Assembly: GCF_010729485.1 (NCBI RefSeq)
Contig: NZ_AP022609.1
Span: 3,534,001-3,598,000 of the forward strand
DNA length: 64,000 nt
Origin: Mycolicibacter hiberniae
GTDB taxonomy: Bacteria; Actinomycetota; Actinomycetes; Mycobacteriales; Mycobacteriaceae
Reading direction: 5' to 3'
Part shown: positions 37,004 through 45,128 of the stretch, in pieces
Position numbering within the stretch: position 1 is the stretch's first letter
Layout: each line of letters begins with the position of its first letter
Translations under genes and position numbers: made by a program
The notes under the pieces: model-generated
Told to the model about the DNA's origin: nothing
Seen by the model: the letters and a program-made list of their open reading frames with translations, nothing else
Database searches by the model: none

Positions 37004-38233
37004 CTACACCTCCACCGGAATGCTGTTCCAGCCCCACTGGAAGCTGGACGGCAGCCTGGTCGCGCCGTCCTCGATGATGCGGTACTCCCCGACACGGCGC
37101 AGCCATTCCTGCACCAGGACCGTGACTTCCAGCCGGGCCAGGTGATAACCGATACAGAAATGCTGTCCGCGCCCGAAAGCCAGCGACCTTTCTATCTTTC
37201 GGTCCCAATGGAATTCGTCGGGATCGGGGTACTGGCGCTCGTCCCGGTTGGCCGATGCCAACAGGGCGATGATGCGCTGACCGGGCCCGATCGTCCTGCC
37301 GTGCAATGCGAAGGGTTTGCGGGCGGTGCGGGCGAACCATTGCGCGGGGGCGCAGTAGCGGATCATCTCCTCGCGTGCGCGCGGCACGGCGCTGGTGGGA
37401 TCCGACCGCACCGCGGCCAGTTGGTCCGGCCGGCGGGCCAGCTCCCACAGTCCGTGCGCCACGATTTTGGGTACCGTTTCGGTGCCGCCGATGAAGATGC
37501 ACAGCAGTTGCGTGGCGGCTTCGACATCGTCGAGGTCGCTGCCGTCCGGTAAGCGGTAGGACAGCATTCCGTCGACGATCGGCAGTGCGCCGCGATCCCG
37601 CGCGGCGCGGCGGCGCTGCACGGCCGGGATGAGGTACTGCAGATAGTTGGGCCGCGCCGCGGCCGTGTCCACCCCGCTGCCGGCCTGCGCGAGGCTGCCG
37701 GCGTTGACCGCGGCCAGCACCTCCGCGGCGAGGTCGGTGGGAATGCCCAGTAGTTCGCACACCACCTGGGCCACCACTATTCCGCCATAGTCACAGGTCA
37801 AGTCGAAGCGGCCGCGCGGAAGCAGTTCATCGAGCCGCTGGTTGGCCAGGGCACGCACGCGGTCTTGCCAGTCGGCCACCGACCGGGGCCGGAATGCCGG
37901 CGACTGCAGCCGACGGATGTCGTCATAGATCGGCTTGTCGAAGACGGCGTGAAAGGGCAGCGGATGCAGGGGCGGGTCGGGTACCGGACCGCTGTTGTGG
38001 TGTGCCAACACACTAGCCGCCGGCAGGGTGCCCTCGGAGGCCACGAAGGTTCCGTCGCCGACCGCCAGCGCCTCCCAGATGTCGTCGAATCGGGATAGTG
38101 CGTAGAGATCCCACTGCGGCACGTAGTAGAGCGGGTGGCGGTCGCGCAGCACGCGATAGTACGGCAGCGGGTCGGCCATCACCGCCGGATCGAAGGGGTC
38201 ATAGGAGAACTCCGGGGCCGCAACGCTTGTCAC
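37004..38233 (-). CDS. Cytochrome P450
   Basis: A 409-residue soluble bacterial P450. The heme loop FGRGQHFCIGYHLAR places the thiolate at Cys360. The I-helix oxygen motif is IFIGGTETVPK, with Glu instead of the more common Asp, and ExxR is in EEMIRY. The meander shows PDPDEFHWDR. It hydroxylates an organic substrate using a ferredoxin that is not encoded nearby. No ferredoxin or reductase gene is seen in the cluster, so a chromosomal one must serve. The start GTG/ATG region overlaps the downstream alpha/beta-barrel gene by 4 nt. It likely catalyses the first oxidation of the cluster pathway. Confidence 0.93.
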   Translation of the reverse strand: MTSVAAPEFSYDPFDPAVMADPLPYYRVLRDRHPLYYVPQWDLYALSRFDDIWEALAVGDGTFVASEGTLPAASVLAHHNSGPVPDPPLHPLPFHAVFDKPIYDDIRRLQSPAFRPRSVADWQDRVRALANQRLDELLPRGRFDLTCDYGGIVVAQVVCELLGIPTDLAAEVLAAVNAGSLAQAGSGVDTAAARPNYLQYLIPAVQRRRAARDRGALPIVDGMLSYRLPDGSDLDDVEAATQLLCIFIGGTETVPKIVAHGLWELARRPDQLAAVRSDPTSAVPRAREEMIRYCAPAQWFARTARKPFALHGRTIGPGQRIIALLASANRDERQYPDPDEFHWDRKIERSLAFGRGQHFCIGYHLARLEVTVLVQEWLRRVGEYRIIEDGATRLPSSFQWGWNSIPVEV

Positions 38234-38946
38234 GTGTTGTCTCGCTGTAGCGGCGAGGGGGGCAAGGCCTGCAGGATCGAGTCCTCCCAGCCGTCACGCA
38301 AGGCGGGGGCCACACTCATCCAGGTCACGATCTCGGCCGGCGGATGGTCTTTCCACGACGGGTAGTGCTCGGCGAAGCAATCCCATCCGCCGTCGAGCGC
38401 CCAGTAGTGGATGACCTCGTTGAAGCGGAACGTGGTGGTGAACGAACCGAGCCAGCGCTTTCCGGTGCGCTCCGACCACGGCACGTACAGCCGCTCCAGC
38501 TCGCGAATGTAGTCGTCCTGGCGACCGGGCTTGGTCTGCATGATTTCCTGAATCACCACGGTCGCGTCGAAGCCGGATTCGCACAACGCAGACAGCGTCT
38601 TGTTGCGCGGCCCCGGATACATGATGCGGCCCTCCCCCGAGGCACCGATGCCGGCCAGGTAAGCCGACCAATCGGCCGCGGGTTGGGCGTGGCTGCCGCC
38701 CCGGCTCTGTGCCCGCCCGATCCGGGCGTAGTCGGCGAACGCGTCGATCTCCCAGATGACGGTGACCTGCGGCCAATGCCCGTTGTAGGCGGTGGACTCC
38801 CACAGTCCGAAGAGGCGGGCGCCGAGCTCGGTCATCATGGGCTGGTAGGTCTCGGTGAAGTTGCGGGTGAAGTCGCCGCTGGTGCCGCGGCCCAGATCGA
38901 TCGTCTCGTGCAGATACAGCAGGGTGTGGTCGTAGTACTTGCGCAT
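38230..38946 (-). CDS. Duplicated alpha/beta-barrel (NIPSNAP/ABM-like) protein
   Basis: A 238-residue protein made of two similar halves, each with a beta strand, helix and Trp-rich segment (ETYQPMMTELGARLFGLWES; RELERLYVPWSERTGKRWLG). This is the pattern of dimeric alpha/beta-barrel folds such as NIPSNAP and ABM monooxygenases. No catalytic residue can be named. Such proteins often sit in oxidative catabolic operons, where they bind hydrophobic ligands. ATG 38946 overlaps the upstream stop (TGATG), and the stop overlaps the P450 gene by 4 nt. The ORF extension to 38985 is rejected for that reason. Confidence 0.7.
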   Translation of the reverse strand: MRKYYDHTLLYLHETIDLGRGTSGDFTRNFTETYQPMMTELGARLFGLWESTAYNGHWPQVTVIWEIDAFADYARIGRAQSRGGSHAQPAADWSAYLAGIGASGEGRIMYPGPRNKTLSALCESGFDATVVIQEIMQTKPGRQDDYIRELERLYVPWSERTGKRWLGSFTTTFRFNEVIHYWALDGGWDCFAEHYPSWKDHPPAEIVTWMSVAPALRDGWEDSILQALPPSPLQRDNT

Positions 38947-39500
38947 CAGCCGACCGAGACCAGATCGGAAGTCACCGGCAGGCAATGACTCTGGTCGCTA
39001 CGGAATCTCTCCGGTCCGTCGATGCGCGCCACCTCCCCGCCGGCGGCGGCAAGCGCCCGACGTTTGAACGCCCGTCCCGCCACGGAGGGCGTGTGCTGGA
39101 CCGTGCGCAGCCGGCGATCCAGCTCCAGCGTCGCGGGCCGCCCCCACACCACGAGCTCCGTCAGGCTGCAACGCAGCGCCTGCTGCACCCGCTGGTGGAT
39201 CCGCGCGTCAGCGCGGAGCGCATCGGCGGCCACCGCCAGGGCGTGCCCGGGCGGCTCGCACTCGGGCGCGGCAAGGTGGGCCTCCAGGTCGTCGGCGGTC
39301 AGACCGAGGATCTGCAACGGCCGCAGGTCCAGGTGCGCGGGCACCAGCACGCGCACGTCCCAGCCGGTCGCCGCCCGCTGATACAGCCAGCCGCCGGCGC
39401 TGTGCACCAGGCCGGCGACGTCGCGGGCGATGACGTCGAGTCGGTAGCGCAGACACTGATCGCGCGCCGAGGAACCAAGGGCCGCAGCGGTACTCGTCAT
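38946..39500 (-). CDS. Hypothetical protein, first gene of the oxidative operon
   Basis: A 184-residue soluble protein rich in Ala, Arg and Leu. It has YRLDVIARDVAGLVHSAGGWLYQRAATGWDVRVLVP followed by DLRPLQILGLTADDLEAHLA; the rest has no motif I recognise. The start ATG at 39500 has GGGAAG just upstream; the longer frame to 39578 runs through the control region. It is the first gene of the seven-gene minus operon, 105 bp from a TTTGTAAAGT operator. Because it leads a catabolic operon it may be a binding or accessory protein, but nothing in the sequence proves it. Confidence 0.65.
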   Translation of the reverse strand: MTSTAAALGSSARDQCLRYRLDVIARDVAGLVHSAGGWLYQRAATGWDVRVLVPAHLDLRPLQILGLTADDLEAHLAAPECEPPGHALAVAADALRADARIHQRVQQALRCSLTELVVWGRPATLELDRRLRTVQHTPSVAGRAFKRRALAAAGGEVARIDGPERFRSDQSHCLPVTSDLVSVG

Positions 39501-39605
39501 CACATCTTCCCAGCTCGTCGCGAGGACCATCAGACGGTGCCGCCGGTCCGACGAGCCCGGTCCGTCCGCGCAGCACAACTTCCGGTGATATTACAGTTGG
39601 AGCAG

Positions 39606-39617
39606 AATTTGTAAAGT
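39606..39617. promoter_or_regulatory. TTTGTAAAGT operator, copy 1
   Basis: AATTTGTAAAGT lies between the divergent minus operon (start 39500) and the DUF427 gene (start 39659). It matches the sites at 41274 and 43179 over ten consecutive bases. An inverted TTACA half occurs about 15 bp away (39591-39595). Confidence 0.65.
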
Positions 39618-39658
39618 CGAATTCGGCGGAACACGACTGGGGCGAGGGGTGAGGGCAC

Positions 39659-40354
39659 GTGAGTCTGGTTGCCGGAGATGGTCCGCTCAGCACTGAGCGG
39701 GCCGGTTGGTTCGCGCCGGAGATCACCGGCGCTTTGGTCTACGTCGAGCCGCATCCGCGCCGGGTGCAGGCGATCCGCGCACAGCGCTGCGTGATCGACA
39801 CCGAAGAGGTGCTGCTGGTCCATCGCCAGGGCGAGCCGTTGAGCTACGCCTTTCGCGAGGACGCCGTTCGCGGGCTGCCGTATCGGGCGCTGCCGGAGGC
39901 GCCCGGCTTCGTGCAGGTCGCCTGGGACGCCGTGGACACCTGGTTCGAGGAGGGCCGTCAGCTGGTGCACTACCCGCCGAACCCCTATCACCGGATCGAT
40001 TGCCGCCCTACCCGGCGAGCCTTGCGGGTCGAGGTCGCCGGCATGGCACTGGTGGACACCGACGACACGGTCATCCTGTTCGAGACCGCCCTGGCCCCAC
40101 GGCTCTACGTCACCGCGAACCACGTGCGCACCGACCTGCTGCAGGCATCGACGACGTCGACGTATTGCAACTACAAGGGCTACGCCAGCTACTGGAGCGC
40201 GGTCGTCGGCGACACCGTCATACCGGACCTGGCGTGGGCCTACCTGGACCCGCTCCCCGAAAGTGCAGCCATTTCCGGGCTTTTCAGCTTCGATCTGTCA
40301 CGGGCAGCCGGTTTCGCCGAGTTGCCGAAACCGGCTGGGCGTCTGCCGCTATAG
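39659..40354 (+). CDS. DUF427 protein
   Basis: A 231-residue protein with the DUF427 core. Residues 118-190 read RALRVEVAGMALVDTDDTVILFETAL, then STTSTYCNYKGYASYWSAVVGD, the family hallmark. The N-terminal 110 residues form a second, related but degenerate domain. DUF427 has a beta-sandwich fold of unknown function; members are common near oxidative metabolism genes. GTG 39659 is chosen because it is close behind GAGGGG. It sits divergent to the P450 operon with the shared operator between them. Its stop overlaps the convergent thioesterase stop. Confidence 0.85.
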   Translation: MSLVAGDGPLSTERAGWFAPEITGALVYVEPHPRRVQAIRAQRCVIDTEEVLLVHRQGEPLSYAFREDAVRGLPYRALPEAPGFVQVAWDAVDTWFEEGRQLVHYPPNPYHRIDCRPTRRALRVEVAGMALVDTDDTVILFETALAPRLYVTANHVRTDLLQASTTSTYCNYKGYASYWSAVVGDTVIPDLAWAYLDPLPESAAISGLFSFDLSRAAGFAELPKPAGRLPL

Positions 40355-41248
40355 CCGCGAGTGCTCGGCGATGGTGTTGTCGCTGGTACGCAATGGCCGG
40401 ATCAGGCCATCCTGGGCGAAGGAGGCGATGAGTTCGCCCTCCTCGGTGTGCACCGTTCCGCGAACGTAGGACATGCCCGCGCCCACCTGCGTGCTCTCGT
40501 GACTGTAGAGGAGCCAGCCGTCCCAGCGCACCTGCTCGTGGAAGCTCACCGTGACGGTCATGGGAGCCGTCGACACCGTCACGTGCGACTGGCTCGTTCC
40601 GATCCCGGCATGCGCGCGCATCGTGGTTGAGATCCCCAAATGTCCTGTGAAGTAAGCGATCAGCGCCTTGGCGAGATCATCACGGGCAGGAATAGGGTCA
40701 TAGTGCAGCCAGGCGTAGAGCTCCGGGGGCCCAACCTCGTCAGGACTGTTGACGTCCACCACGTCGACAAGGCGCACCTCTCGTCCAGCCATCGGCATGG
40801 CGCAGGGGTTGGCCTCCGCCGGGGCGGTGACGTCCGGGCGGGGAAGGTGGTGGGTGATGATGTCGGCCGACGGCACATCGGCGAGCACCGTGATGGTTGC
40901 GCAGCGTTTGCCGTTCTGCAGGACCGAGATCACCGCGGCGGCCGTGGAGCGCCCCTCGCTGACGACATCGATGGCGTATTCCGCCGGCGGCCCCACCAGA
41001 ACAGCCCGGGCGAACACCGCGTGCACCGATCGGATCGACTTGTCCGCGAACCGTTGCGCCGCCGCCATGATGGCCTGCGCGACCAACTGGGTGCCCTCCA
41101 CCACCTGGCGCTCGTCCCCACCGGCCAGCCCGGTGGCGCCGACGAAGCGGTCCGGACCGTCGGCAACCACCTCGAACAGGTCCAGCAGGCCGCTTACCGA
41201 CCAGTGCGTCGCAGGGGAAGTCTCGGTTGTCGCGGATATTTCAGACAT
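40349..41248 (-). CDS. Acyl-CoA thioesterase II-like (double hotdog, TesB)
   Basis: A 299-residue protein with two hotdog repeats. The N-terminal half has GATGLAGGDERQVVEGTQLVAQAIMAA, matching the TesB helix with its active-site residues, and the second half has AYFTGHLGISTTMRAHAG and TVSFHEQVRWDGWLLYSHES, the TesB C-terminal block. It would release free acids from acyl-CoA intermediates. ATG 41248 lies 26 bp from the TTTGTAAAGT operator, so it is divergent from the SMP-30 gene under common control. A longer in-frame ORF into the SMP-30 gene is rejected. Confidence 0.88.
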   Translation of the reverse strand: MSEISATTETSPATHWSVSGLLDLFEVVADGPDRFVGATGLAGGDERQVVEGTQLVAQAIMAAAQRFADKSIRSVHAVFARAVLVGPPAEYAIDVVSEGRSTAAAVISVLQNGKRCATITVLADVPSADIITHHLPRPDVTAPAEANPCAMPMAGREVRLVDVVDVNSPDEVGPPELYAWLHYDPIPARDDLAKALIAYFTGHLGISTTMRAHAGIGTSQSHVTVSTAPMTVTVSFHEQVRWDGWLLYSHESTQVGAGMSYVRGTVHTEEGELIASFAQDGLIRPLRTSDNTIAEHSRL

Positions 41249-41273
41249 TCCGCGAGCGTGACATTTTGGGCGC

Positions 41274-41285
41274 ATTTTGTAAAGT
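41274..41285. promoter_or_regulatory. TTTGTAAAGT operator, copy 2
   Basis: ATTTTGTAAAGT lies between the divergent thioesterase (start 41248) and SMP-30 (start 41328) genes. It shares TTTGTAAAGT with the sites at 39606 and 43179. Confidence 0.65.
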
Positions 41286-41327
41286 GTGTGCAAGCCGCGC
41301 CCAGGGCGGCCGGACAGGAGGGCGACA

Positions 41328-42197
41328 GTGTTGGGTTTCGCCGAGACGGGTTCGCAGCCAGCCGTGGACGCCTCGTCGTCGACGCCGGCGCCCCTGGCGG
41401 GCGGCTTCTGCTTCGGGGAAGGGCCCCGCTGGTTCGAGGGCTTGTTGTGGTTTTCGGACATGCTCGGCGAGGCGATCCACACCGTCACGCTGAACGGCTC
41501 GATGACAACGGTTCCCCTGCCGGGCCACAGCCCCAGCGGGTTGGGCTTCCGGCCGGACGGCACCCTGCTGGTCGCCTCGGCCGCAGATCGTCAGGTGCTC
41601 TGCTACGACGGCGACTCGGTCACCACGCTGGTCGATCTGGCTGACCGCGTGCCGGCCGATCTCGGCGACATGGTGGTGGACGCGGCCGGCCGCAGCTACA
41701 TCGGGTCACAGGCCCCCTCCGGTGGGGTGCTCGTACGCGTGGATCCGGACGCGAGCGTGCGCATAGTCGCCGAGGACCTCGACTTTCCGAATGGGATGGT
41801 GATCTCCCCGGACGGGACCACGCTGACCGTCGCCGAATCGATGGGCCGTCGGCTCACCCGGTTCACCATCGACGCCGACGGCGGACTGCAAGCCCGCCGC
41901 ACCTTCGCCGACGGGCTGGACGGACCACCGGATGGCATCGCGCTCGACGCCGCCGGAGGGGTCTGGACGGCGATGACGCTGGCGAATCAGTTCGAACGCA
42001 TCGTCGAGGGCGGCATCGTGACCGACCGCATTGCGACCGGCGGCCGGGCCGCGATCGCCTGCGCGCTGGGCGGCCGCCAGCGCCGCACCCTGTTTCTGCT
42101 GACAAGTCCCAGCGCCTACCCCAAGCGGCTGATGGGGACCCGCGACTCACGGCTGGACACGGTGACCGTGGAGATTCCCGGCGCCGGATTGCCCTGA
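41328..42197 (+). CDS. SMP-30/gluconolactonase family lactonase
   Basis: A 289-residue six-bladed beta-propeller hydrolase. Metal-binding residues sit in FGEGPRWF (Glu), DFPNGMVIS (Asn) and GPPDGIALD (Asp), the standard set of gluconolactonase/SMP-30 enzymes. Blades are marked by repeated GLGFRPDGTL-type segments. It would open a lactone, the kind of product made by the Baeyer-Villiger enzyme of the same regulon. GTG 41328 follows AGGAGGG; the frame upstream runs into the operator. The next gene begins 10 nt after its stop. Confidence 0.9.
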   Translation: MLGFAETGSQPAVDASSSTPAPLAGGFCFGEGPRWFEGLLWFSDMLGEAIHTVTLNGSMTTVPLPGHSPSGLGFRPDGTLLVASAADRQVLCYDGDSVTTLVDLADRVPADLGDMVVDAAGRSYIGSQAPSGGVLVRVDPDASVRIVAEDLDFPNGMVISPDGTTLTVAESMGRRLTRFTIDADGGLQARRTFADGLDGPPDGIALDAAGGVWTAMTLANQFERIVEGGIVTDRIATGGRAAIACALGGRQRRTLFLLTSPSAYPKRLMGTRDSRLDTVTVEIPGAGLP

Positions 42198-42207
42198 AAG
42201 AGATGCC

Positions 42208-43014
42208 ATGACCGACGCCTACTACGAGCTGCTGGACCCCGACGACTCCCGCGGCGAGAGGTTCGCGGCCACCGATTTCGTCCGAGGAACCTGGTCAGCT
42301 CAGATTCAGCACGCCGCGCCGGTGTCGGCGCTGCTGGTCCGGGCGCTGGAGCGCCTGGATGCCCGCGACGACACCCGGCTCAGCCGGGTCACCATCGACC
42401 TGCTGGGACCGGTACCGGCCGAGGGTGACCTGTGGGTGCGCTGCCAGGTGGACCGCCCCGGCAAGCAGATCGAACTGGTCAGCGCTCAAATGCTGGCAGC
42501 GGGGCCTGACCGGCTCCTGCGGCCGGTCGCCCGGGCGACCGGTTGGCGGCTCCAGAAACTGGACACCTCCGAGGTGCAGCACGCCTCGGCGCCTCCCCTG
42601 CGGCCGGTCCACGAGGCGCGCGGCATGGACATGCAGCGCAAGTGGGACCGCAACTACGTGCACAGCCTGGATTGGCGGTGGTTGACCACGCCGCTGGCAC
42701 CGGGGGCCGGCGAGTCGTGGATCTCGCCGATCGTCGACCTGGTCAACGGCGAGGCGATGACACCACTGCAGCGGCTGTTCGCGGTGGCCGACGACGCCAA
42801 CGGCGTCGGCACCAAGCTCGACATCACCACGTGGACGTTCCTCAACACCGACCTGGTGGTGCACGTGCACCGGATTCCCGACGGCGAATGGATCGGGATC
42901 CGCGCCGAGACCAACTACGGCCCGGACGGCATCGGGACGACCATCGGCACGCTGTTCGACCAGCGCGGCGCGGTTGCCGGCATCCAGCAGTCGGTCCTGG
43001 TGCGCCGTCGTTGA
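42208..43014 (+). CDS. Acyl-CoA thioesterase-like protein (double hotdog)
   Basis: A 268-residue thioesterase-superfamily (4HBT_3/TesB-like) protein. The first hotdog contains GTWSAQIQHAAPVSALLVRALER and the second DWRWLTTPLAPGAGESWISPIVDLVNGE, followed by LDITTWTFLNTDLVVHVHRIPDGEWIGI. The Asp-x-Asn in WTFLNTDL may be catalytic. It is distinct from the thioesterase at 40349. It is cotranscribed with the lactonase gene, so it probably acts on CoA esters from the same pathway. Confidence 0.85.
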   Translation: MTDAYYELLDPDDSRGERFAATDFVRGTWSAQIQHAAPVSALLVRALERLDARDDTRLSRVTIDLLGPVPAEGDLWVRCQVDRPGKQIELVSAQMLAAGPDRLLRPVARATGWRLQKLDTSEVQHASAPPLRPVHEARGMDMQRKWDRNYVHSLDWRWLTTPLAPGAGESWISPIVDLVNGEAMTPLQRLFAVADDANGVGTKLDITTWTFLNTDLVVHVHRIPDGEWIGIRAETNYGPDGIGTTIGTLFDQRGAVAGIQQSVLVRRR

Positions 43015-43178
43015 CCGCCCCCGGCAGTCCTGCCTATCCCCGGTCATCGCGACAGCTCCCGCTTATCGGATGTGACGCCAGGCGCCTCGATCGCGATAAT
43101 CGACTCACGGTCCGGCCCGGGACCCACGACGGCGAGGAACGATGTCCAAGCACCGAACTCCCGTGACACTCGCTCCCT

Positions 43179-43190
43179 ACTTTGTAAAGT
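43179..43190. promoter_or_regulatory. TTTGTAAAGT operator, copy 3 (autoregulatory)
   Basis: ACTTTGTAAAGT (arms ACTTT and AAAGT around GT) ends 7 nt before the TetR ATG. It matches the sites at 39606 and 41274, so it probably lets the TetR protein repress its own gene. Confidence 0.7.
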
Positions 43191-43197
43191 TTGCGCA

Positions 43198-43731
43198 ATG
43201 ACCCCTTCGGTGGACCCCCCCGACAACTCGACGCGGCAGCGGATCCTCGCGGCCACCGCCGAGGTGCTCGGGCGCAACGGGATGACCAAACTCAGCCTGT
43301 CCGAGGTGGCCGCCCAGGCCGGGGTCTCCCGCCCGACCCTGTATCGGTGGTTCCCGTCGAAGGAAGAACTGATCTCAGCGTTCTCCCGCTACGAGCGGCA
43401 CATCTTCGACAGCGGTCTGGCGAGCGCCACCGAAGGACTTAAGGGAGCCGAAAAACTCGACGCTGCACTGCGTTTCATCGTCGACTACCAGCACTCCTCG
43501 ACGGGCGTGCGAATGATCGACATCGAACCCAAGCACGTGCTGGCCGATTTCTCCCGGATCATCGTGCCGATGCGCGAGGGCCTGCAGCGCATGCTGACCG
43601 GACCTGATGCCGCAGTGAAGGCGGCCGCGGCCATCCGGATCGCCATCTCGCACTACATCATTCGCAGCGACGACTCTGAGCAGTTCCTCGCTCAGCTGCG
43701 CCAGGCCGTCGGCAGCAGGCACCGCGACTAG
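43198..43731 (+). CDS. TetR-family regulator of the oxidative cluster
   Basis: A 177-residue TetR protein. The DNA-binding region reads ILAATAEVLGRNG, then LSEVAAQAGVSRPTLYRWFPSKEELI. The C-terminal ligand domain is short (about 110 residues). ATG 43198 is taken because the operator lies right before it; the frame is open to 43072 without a good start. The gap after the thioesterase gene is 183 bp. With an operator copy in front of itself and of two other divergent promoters, it is the best candidate for the cluster repressor. The inducer is unknown. Confidence 0.88.
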   Translation: MTPSVDPPDNSTRQRILAATAEVLGRNGMTKLSLSEVAAQAGVSRPTLYRWFPSKEELISAFSRYERHIFDSGLASATEGLKGAEKLDAALRFIVDYQHSSTGVRMIDIEPKHVLADFSRIIVPMREGLQRMLTGPDAAVKAAAAIRIAISHYIIRSDDSEQFLAQLRQAVGSRHRD

Positions 43732-45092
43732 TCGAAGAGCACCGCGGCATTGAGATACCCGGTCGGATCGAACGCTGCCTTGATCGTCTGCATCGCCGCG
43801 ATGTCGGCCGGCCCGCGCGACATCGACAGGTAGGCCCGTTTTCGGCTTCCCACCCCGTGTTCGGAGCTGACGTTGCCGCCGCACCCGGCGATGAGCTCCA
43901 TCATCGCCGCATACAGGGCAGCCTCGGCTGATTCCGAGCAGCGCAGCACGTTGAAATGCAGGTTTCCCTCGCCGATATGACCGAACAGCAACGGAAGCGC
44001 CTCCGGTGCATGGCGCTGCACCAGCGTGCTCGCCGCCGCAGCGAATCCGGCGACGGCCGCCAGGGGCAGCGAGACATCGAACTTCAGTGGGGGGCCGAAC
44101 GCTCCCAGTACGTCGGCCACCGCTTCGCGCACCCGCCAGAGTCGCTGCTGGGTCGCGAGGTCAGACCCCACCGCCGGCTCCGCGCAGGATCGCACCCGTG
44201 CCAGCAGGCCCTCGAGGCGATCGGTCTGGTCATGATCGCCGGTCAGCTCCGCCACCAACAACCACTCGCCGGCAACCGGCGCGGGCACGCCGAGCCGCTC
44301 CCCCGTCAAGGCCGCGGCGCGGGCATCGATCACTTCGAGGGCGGCGACGCCGTCCAGGTCGCGAAAGACCCGGGCGGCCTCGACCAGGGCCTCGAGCTCG
44401 GCAAAGCCGCAGACGACGGTCACCCGGTGCGCCGGAATGGGATGCAGTCTCAGGTCGAGTCCGGTGATGACACCCAACGTCCCTTCGGCCCCCACGAACA
44501 GCGCCGGCAGGTTGTAGCCGGTGTTGTCGCTTCGCACCGAGCTGTGCCGGTTCACCAGCGTGCCGTCCGGCAGTGCCACCTGCAGGCCCAGCACCTGTTC
44601 GCCCATGTTGCCGTAGTGCACCGTGTACAGCCCGCCGGCATTGGTGGAGGCCATTCCGCCGACGGTGGCGCTGTCGCGGGCGCTCAGATCGACCCCGAAG
44701 ATCAGCCCGGCGCCGGCCGCGGCGCGCTGGACCGCCGACAGGGTCGCACCGGCGCCCGCCTGCACCCGGCGCTCGACGGCATCGACCTCACCGACGGTGT
44801 TCAGCCGCTCGGTGGACAGCAGCACGTCGTCGTACTCCGGGACGGTGCCGGCCACCAGGGAGGTACGCCCGCCCTGAATGGTGACGTGGGCGCCGGCGTC
44901 GCGGCAGAGCCGCAGCACCGCGGCAACATGCTCCGGCGATCCGGGCCGCACCAGCGCGCCGGCCCGGCCCCGGTAGCGGCCGGTGTAGTCGACGCTGCGG
45001 CCGGCCAGTACGTCGCGATCGTCGGTGACGTGGGCGGGACCCACCACCTCTGCCAGATTCCGCATCAGGCTCGCGGTCACCGTCCCGGTCAC
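43728..45092 (-). CDS. FAD-linked oxidase, GlcD/D-lactate dehydrogenase type (Rv0161-like)
   Basis: A 454-residue FAD-binding oxidase. The PCMH-type FAD domain is in residues about 35-210, with VTIQGGRTSLVAG, then SARDSATVGGMASTNAGG and AEGTLGVITGL. The C-terminal GlcD domain ends with the metal/substrate region FGHIGEGNLHFNV and SSEHGVGSRKR. It oxidises a 2-hydroxy acid such as D-lactate or 2-hydroxyglutarate. M. tuberculosis Rv0161 is the positional match by order. The start is GTG 45092, 36 nt from the divergent hydrolase gene. Its stop overlaps the TetR stop, marking the right border of the inserted block. Confidence 0.9.
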   Translation of the reverse strand: MTGTVTASLMRNLAEVVGPAHVTDDRDVLAGRSVDYTGRYRGRAGALVRPGSPEHVAAVLRLCRDAGAHVTIQGGRTSLVAGTVPEYDDVLLSTERLNTVGEVDAVERRVQAGAGATLSAVQRAAAGAGLIFGVDLSARDSATVGGMASTNAGGLYTVHYGNMGEQVLGLQVALPDGTLVNRHSSVRSDNTGYNLPALFVGAEGTLGVITGLDLRLHPIPAHRVTVVCGFAELEALVEAARVFRDLDGVAALEVIDARAAALTGERLGVPAPVAGEWLLVAELTGDHDQTDRLEGLLARVRSCAEPAVGSDLATQQRLWRVREAVADVLGAFGPPLKFDVSLPLAAVAGFAAAASTLVQRHAPEALPLLFGHIGEGNLHFNVLRCSESAEAALYAAMMELIAGCGGNVSSEHGVGSRKRAYLSMSRGPADIAAMQTIKAAFDPTGYLNAAVLFD

Positions 45093-45128
45093 GAAGCCGG
45101 TCTATCACACACCGGGCTACCTTGAAGC

